Below, in pieces: positions 5,485-8,662 of a DNA stretch of 8,662 nt; position 1 is the first letter of the stretch; each line of letters starts with the position of its first letter. Under the pieces are notes generated by a model. It did not search any database. It saw only the letters and a program-made list of their open reading frames with translations, and was not told where the DNA came from. The position numbers and the translations under genes were made by a program. Source of the stretch: a bacterium (GTDB lineage: Bacteria > Patescibacteriota > Patescibacteriia > UBA1558 > S5-K13); the NCBI GenBank assembly GCA_021106915.1, contig JAIOTH010000060.1, forward strand, positions 1 to 8,662. The letters are read 5' to 3'.

Positions 5485-6765
5485 TTAAAGCTCCTCGTAA
5501 TTCCTCATTGTTAATTGAGCATTAATCTGTTTCACAGTCTCAATAACCACTGAAACCACAATTAAAATACTAGTTCCACCCACTATCATTGAACCAATTC
5601 CTGCTGTAAAATGCTGCATAACAACTGGTAAAACAGCCACTATTCCTAAAAATAAAGCCCCAGCAAAATTTACTCTAGTGACAATATTTTGTAAATATTC
5701 AGCTGTATGTTTTCCAGGTCTAATACCAGGAATAAATCCCCCTTGCTTTTGTAAATTTTCAGCAATCTTTTCGGGATGAAATATAATAGCAGTATAAAAA
5801 TAAGTAAAAGCTACTACCAAAGAAAAATATGCTAAACCATAAAAAACTTGATTCTGGAATAAATCAATCACAAAATTAGCAATTGCTGCTACTGTTCCAT
5901 TACCAGCTGAGGAAAAAAACTTAGCTACCATGGATGGAAACAATATTAAAGAAATAGCAAAAATTATAGGAATAACTCCAGCTTGGTTAACTTTTAATGG
6001 TAAATGAGTATTAACTCCACCATACATTTTATTACCTCTAATTCGACGAGCATAAGAAACTGGAATATTTCTTTGTCCTTCATTAATAATTACCACAACT
6101 ACTATAGTAGCTAAAGCAATAAATAAAAATACCAATAAAGCAGAAATTTTACTTGTATCAAAAATAACAATTACCCTTTGTAAGGAAGCAATCCAACCTG
6201 AAACAATACCAGCAAAAATCAATAAAGATACTCCATTACCAATATTTTTTTCAGTCATTAAATCACCAATCCACATTAAAAACATTGTACCTGCGCAAAT
6301 AGTGACTAAAGCTACTACAAATTGTGAAACAGATAAATGACCAATAATATTATATTGAGATTGTCTTTGAAACAAAACAATCAAACTATATCCCTGAATA
6401 AAACTCAAAGGAATAGTTAAATATTTAGTATATTGATTAATCCTCTTCTGTCCTGAATGCCCTTCTTTTGATAAAGCTTCTAAAGAAGGAATTACCATTG
6501 TCAACAATTGAATAATAATAGAAGCTGTAATATAAGGACCAATTCCTAACATAACTATTGAAAAACTCTTCATACCTCCACCAGAAAACATATTTAATAA
6601 ACCTAAAATCTGATTAGATTCAAAAAAATCTTTTAAACCTGAAACATTAATTCCCGGAATAGGAATATGAGCTGCGATTCTACTGATAATTAGCATTACG
6701 AAAACAAAAGCAATAGCCTTTCGTAATTCTTTAATTTTATAAATCTGTTTTATCTTTTCTAACAT
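5485..6765 (-). CDS. secY: Preprotein translocase subunit SecY
   Basis: Central channel of the Sec translocon in the cytoplasmic membrane, working with SecE and SecA. Its 426 residues and about ten membrane segments match the family. Recognisable parts are RIAAHIPIPGI (29-39), the plug region and TM2 signature FSGGGMKSFSIVMLGIGPYITASII (start 60, end 84), the TM4-5 motif NIGNGVSLLIFAGI (174-187), LPLKVNQAGVIPIIFA (255-270), the cytosolic loop QGGFIPGIRPGKHTAEYL (341-358) and GTSILIVV (397-404). It is the last gene before a terminator. The start lacks an SD and lies just after a run of TACTAAT repeats; no alternative start is better. Confidence 0.98.
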   Translation of the reverse strand: MLEKIKQIYKIKELRKAIAFVFVMLIISRIAAHIPIPGINVSGLKDFFESNQILGLLNMFSGGGMKSFSIVMLGIGPYITASIIIQLLTMVIPSLEALSKEGHSGQKRINQYTKYLTIPLSFIQGYSLIVLFQRQSQYNIIGHLSVSQFVVALVTICAGTMFLMWIGDLMTEKNIGNGVSLLIFAGIVSGWIASLQRVIVIFDTSKISALLVFLFIALATIVVVVIINEGQRNIPVSYARRIRGNKMYGGVNTHLPLKVNQAGVIPIIFAISLILFPSMVAKFFSSAGNGTVAAIANFVIDLFQNQVFYGLAYFSLVVAFTYFYTAIIFHPEKIAENLQKQGGFIPGIRPGKHTAEYLQNIVTRVNFAGALFLGIVAVLPVVMQHFTAGIGSMIVGGTSILIVVSVVIETVKQINAQLTMRNYEEL

Positions 6766-6770
6766 TTTTA

Positions 6771-6800
6771 TACTAATGATACTAATTAAATGATACTAAT
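6771..6800. repeat. Short tandem TACTAAT repeat between rplO and secY
   Basis: Three copies of TACTAAT (6771, 6779 and about 6794) fill the rplO-secY spacer. On the coding strand they read ATTAGTA. Similar TTAGT-rich short repeats occur at 4130-4165, 5461-5484 and 7350-7380. Confidence 0.6.
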
Positions 6801-6803
6801 ATA

Positions 6804-7343
6804 CTATTTATCGTCTTTCTTAATCTCTTCCTGATCATTAACTGGCTTGGTTGATTTCTTAGATCTATTTTTTTGATTCTTTAAACTTGGCCTAACTTTG
6901 GGAGTTTCAATAATCTCTCCACCTGCTTTTATTATAGCCTCTTGAGCACTTTTTGAAAAACTATGAGCCTTAATCTTCAACTTTTTATTTAAAACTCCTT
7001 TACCTAATATCTTTACACCATTCTTAATACTATCAATTAAGCCTAATTTTAATAATTTTTTAATATTAACTTCTTCCCCATCTTTAAATTTTCTTTCTAA
7101 ATCACTCAAATTAACAATTGCCACTTTATCAGAATTTCGATTAAATCCTCTTAATTTTGGAAGCTGAGCAATTATTTTTTTCATTCCCATTCTTTTCAAA
7201 CCAGATTTTCCACCACTTCTTGATCTTTGGCCTTTCATTCCTCGTCCAGAATAATTTCCTCTACCAGAAGCATTACCCCGTCCGCGACGTTGTTTCTTTG
7301 ATTTAGCTGATTTTTTTACTTTTAAGTTACTTAAAGTTAACAT
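6804..7343 (-). CDS. rplO: 50S ribosomal protein L15
   Basis: Large-subunit assembly protein. I start it at 7343 (MLTLSNLKVKK), the usual L15 beginning; an ATG six codons upstream (7361) is in frame but adds MTNKNF, which has no family counterpart. From 7343 the protein has 179 residues: a basic glycine-rich N-terminus (RRGRGNASGRGNYSGRGMKGQ, running about 19-39), then the L15 core and KAGGEIIETP near the end of the conserved part. About 30 further charged residues, ending EEIKKDDK, extend past the usual C-terminus and match the tail of S5. An SD-like AGGAG lies 17 bases before the ATG at 7361, too far to be normal. It is the gene directly after rpsE, with no rpmD between. Confidence 0.95.
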   Translation of the reverse strand: MLTLSNLKVKKSAKSKKQRRGRGNASGRGNYSGRGMKGQRSRSGGKSGLKRMGMKKIIAQLPKLRGFNRNSDKVAIVNLSDLERKFKDGEEVNIKKLLKLGLIDSIKNGVKILGKGVLNKKLKIKAHSFSKSAQEAIIKAGGEIIETPKVRPSLKNQKNRSKKSTKPVNDQEEIKKDDK

Positions 7344-7349
7344 AAAATT

Positions 7350-7380
7350 TTTATTAGTCATTAATCACTAATTATTAGCT
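7350..7380. repeat. TTAGT-rich spacer before rplO
   Basis: On the coding strand the spacer reads CTAATAATTAGTGATTAATGACTAAT, a run of short TTAGT/TAATGA-like repeats that also contains the longer possible start codon. It separates an AGGAG motif from both candidate rplO starts. Confidence 0.4.
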
Positions 7381-7430
7381 CCTAGAAATTAACACATAAG
7401 GATAATTACTATTAATTGTGAATAACTTAT

Positions 7431-8006
7431 TTATTTGGTATCTTTTTTAATCTCTTTTTTATCCTCAATCTTTTTTGTATCCTCTATTTTTGAAGCATCT
7501 TTATCGTTCGAAATTTTATCAGTCTTCACTCCTGTAATTTCTTCCTCTGATACTTTTCTTAATTTTTCTAAAGCTTTAAAAGTAGCTTTAACATTATTGA
7601 TCTTATTATTGGTCCCATACATTTTAGCGATTACATCCTTTACTCCTGCTAATTCAAAGATATCTCTAACAACACCACCAGCAATTATACCTCTTCCTTC
7701 TGGAGCTGGCTTAATAAAAATAATTGCTGAATTAGATTTCACCTTAACTTCATGAGCAATAGTATCTTTATAAGTATTGATTTTAACCATTCTCTTTTTG
7801 GCTTGAGACACTGCCTTATTAATAGCAATCGAAACATCAGCACCTTTAGATGTACCCCAGGCTATTTTACCTTTTAAATCACCAATAACAACACAAGCTC
7901 TGAATCTTAATCTTTTTCCACCAGCTGTAGTTCTAGTAACTCGAGCAATATCAACCAATCTTTGTTCAAATTCTGGTTTTTCTCTTCTATTATTTTTTTG
8001 ATACAT
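7431..8006 (-). CDS. rpsE: 30S ribosomal protein S5
   Basis: Small-subunit protein important for decoding accuracy. The S5 N-terminal domain starts with PEFEQRLVDIARVTRTTAGG (11-30) and RFRACVVIGDLKGKIAWG (34-51). The C-terminal domain includes APEGRGIIAGGVVRDIFELAGVKDV (101-125) and YGTNNKINNVKATFKAL (130-146). At 191 residues it is longer than the usual ~165 because of a charged tail from about 162 (NDKD, KIEDTKKIEDKKEIKKDTK). The tail ends in a motif very like that of L15, the next gene. No clear SD; 15 bases separate it from rplR. Confidence 0.97.
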   Translation of the reverse strand: MYQKNNRREKPEFEQRLVDIARVTRTTAGGKRLRFRACVVIGDLKGKIAWGTSKGADVSIAINKAVSQAKKRMVKINTYKDTIAHEVKVKSNSAIIFIKPAPEGRGIIAGGVVRDIFELAGVKDVIAKMYGTNNKINNVKATFKALEKLRKVSEEEITGVKTDKISNDKDASKIEDTKKIEDKKEIKKDTK

Positions 8007-8021
8007 ATGCTAATTTCTTAT

Positions 8022-8375
8022 TTAAAAAATTAATCCCTCTTTTCTAGCGGCATCAGCCAAAGCTTTTACTTTACCATGATATTTATAATGATTCTTATCA
8101 AATACAACTTGTTTTATTTTTTGCTCCTGAGCCTTAATAGCTATTGATTTTCCTAACTCTTCAGCAATTTTAGAATTATTACCGTGTTTTTTTAATTCTT
8201 TATCACTAACACTTGCTAAAGTCTTAAAATTTTGATCATCTATCAATTGAACAAAAATATGTTTTAAACTAAAAAATACATTCAATCTTGGTCTATCTTT
8301 TGTACCTTTAATAATAGACCTCACTCTTTGATGTCTTCTTTTTCTCAATTCTACTTTTTTCTTATCTTTATTCAT
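8022..8375 (-). CDS. rplR: 50S ribosomal protein L18
   Basis: Binds 5S rRNA in the central protuberance. Its 117 residues match bacterial L18. It shows the basic N-terminus KKVELRKRRHQRVR (6-19), GTKDRPRLNVFFSLKHIFVQLIDD (start 24, end 47), TLASVSDKEL (52-61), and the C-terminal KVKALADAARKEGLIF (102-117). It starts the block that runs on into rpsE, rplO and secY. Between it and rplF lies the composite repeat (8428-8545). The promoter for the group is expected upstream of the window; a TATAAT-like box at about 8403-8408 lacks a well-placed -35. Confidence 0.97.
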   Translation of the reverse strand: MNKDKKKVELRKRRHQRVRSIIKGTKDRPRLNVFFSLKHIFVQLIDDQNFKTLASVSDKELKKHGNNSKIAEELGKSIAIKAQEQKIKQVVFDKNHYKYHGKVKALADAARKEGLIF

Positions 8376-8427
8376 TCCATTATAGATAATTTATTGTTTA
8401 ATTATATTCATCATTCTAAGTTAGTAT

Positions 8428-8545
8428 GTCATTCCGGGCTTGAGGGTCTGCCCCAGCGTTAGCGAGGGTATCCGGAATCTAGAGATCCTGAGTCGAGCTC
8501 AGGATGACATCTAATCGAGCTAAGCTAGATTGGAATGACAACAGG
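8428..8545. repeat. Composite palindromic repeat, copy 2, inside the ribosomal operon
   Basis: Same family as 2800-2897, with three hairpin units in a row. Unit 1 is ATTCCGG (8431-8437) with CCGGAAT (8472-8478) around a loop carrying 27 extra bases (8444-8470) relative to copy 1. Unit 2 is ATCCTGAG-TCGAG-CTCAGGAT (8485-8505). Unit 3 is ATCTA...TAGAT (8509-8530) followed by GGAATGACAACAGG (8532-8545), the exact inverse of 2800-2813. It ends three bases from the rplF stop codon and is transcribed with the operon. It is GC-rich compared with its flanks. Confidence 0.85.
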
Positions 8546-8548
8546 ACC

Positions 8549-8662
8549 CTAAGCTGCTGATTTAGCTACTTTGCCTTCTTTTCTTCTAATAACTTCATCA
8601 ACATATTTAATACCTTTTCCTTTATAAGGCTCTGGTTTTTTAATTGCCCTAATCTCAGCAGA
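8549..8662 (-). CDS. rplF: 50S ribosomal protein L6, C-terminal fragment
   Basis: The frame is open to the right edge and stops at TAG (8551-8549), giving the last 37 residues. They read AEIRAIKKPEPYKGKGIKY, then VDEVIRRKEGKVAKSAA, the typical L6 ending in which PEPYKGKGI precedes a basic tail. L6 lies at the base of the stalk region of the large subunit. Its position upstream of rplR agrees with spc operon order. Confidence 0.95.
   Translation of the reverse strand, partial: SAEIRAIKKPEPYKGKGIKYVDEVIRRKEGKVAKSAA

Noticed and set aside
7344..7361. Upstream ATG of rplO adding six residues
   Set aside because: MTNKNF has no counterpart in L15, and the codon lies in a TTAGT-type spacer repeat; the start at 7343 fits the family better.
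7435..7755. Plus-strand open frame of 106 codons opposite rpsE
   Set aside because: The Leu/Ser-rich translation mirrors the Lys/Glu-rich S5 tail; a shadow frame.
8372..8380. Two-codon frame ATG GAA TGA overlapping the rplR start
   Set aside because: Overlap of TGA with the rplR ATG looks like coupling, but two codons in AT-rich DNA arise by chance and there is no SD.
8376..8427. Promoter for rplR from a TATAAT box
   Set aside because: The only -35-like hexamer (ATGACA) lies about 20 bases away, too far; the box may be chance in AT-rich DNA.

Overview
The window is AT-rich bacterial DNA. All recognisable genes except one fragment at the left edge lie on the minus strand, so the biological order runs from right to left. 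The right half is the distal part of a ribosomal-protein spc-type operon: the end of rplF (L6), then rplR (L18), rpsE (S5), rplO (L15) and secY, followed further on by adk and map. rpmD (L30), which normally sits between rpsE and rplO, is absent; only about 87 bases separate those two genes. Absence of L30, short spacers, high AT, few good Shine-Dalgarno (SD) sites and a compact housekeeping gene set all fit a Candidate Phyla Radiation (Patescibacteria) genome. That lineage call is an inference. The phylum within the radiation cannot be fixed from this sequence.

Region by region: 2-265 (+) is the 3' end of a nucleoside 2-deoxyribosyltransferase-like gene, closed by a hairpin terminator shared with the converging minus-strand gene. 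334-2722 (-) holds rplU (own promoter), a DUF192 lipoprotein, a MraY/WecA-type phosphoglycosyltransferase with an altered catalytic motif, and ruvX. 2800-2897 is a composite palindromic repeat. 2911-4787 (-) holds map, a DKNYY-repeat membrane-anchored protein and adk. 4856-5380 (-) is a self-contained cassette: promoter, strong ribosome binding site, a small unknown membrane protein and a terminator. It sits between secY and adk. 5434-8662 (-) holds the secY terminator, secY, rplO, rpsE, rplR, a second composite palindromic repeat and the end of rplF.

The recognised products support ribosome assembly (L6, L18, S5, L15, L21), protein export (SecY), nucleotide balance (Adk), N-terminal methionine removal (Map), pre-rRNA processing (RuvX/YqgF) and the lipid-linked first step of envelope glycan synthesis (MraY/WecA-like). 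The accessory content is small: two non-canonical genes placed in the secY-adk-map stretch and a family of GC-richer palindromic repeats, one copy of which lies inside the ribosomal operon. No stretch longer than 300 bases lacks a gene; the largest gaps (about 170-190 bases) hold repeats, promoters and terminators.

I found no defence system, CRISPR array, phage, transposase or RNA gene. The points most worth a second look are the independent membrane-protein cassette, the Asp-to-Asn change in the phosphoglycosyltransferase, the palindromic repeat family and the matching charged tails on L15 and S5.
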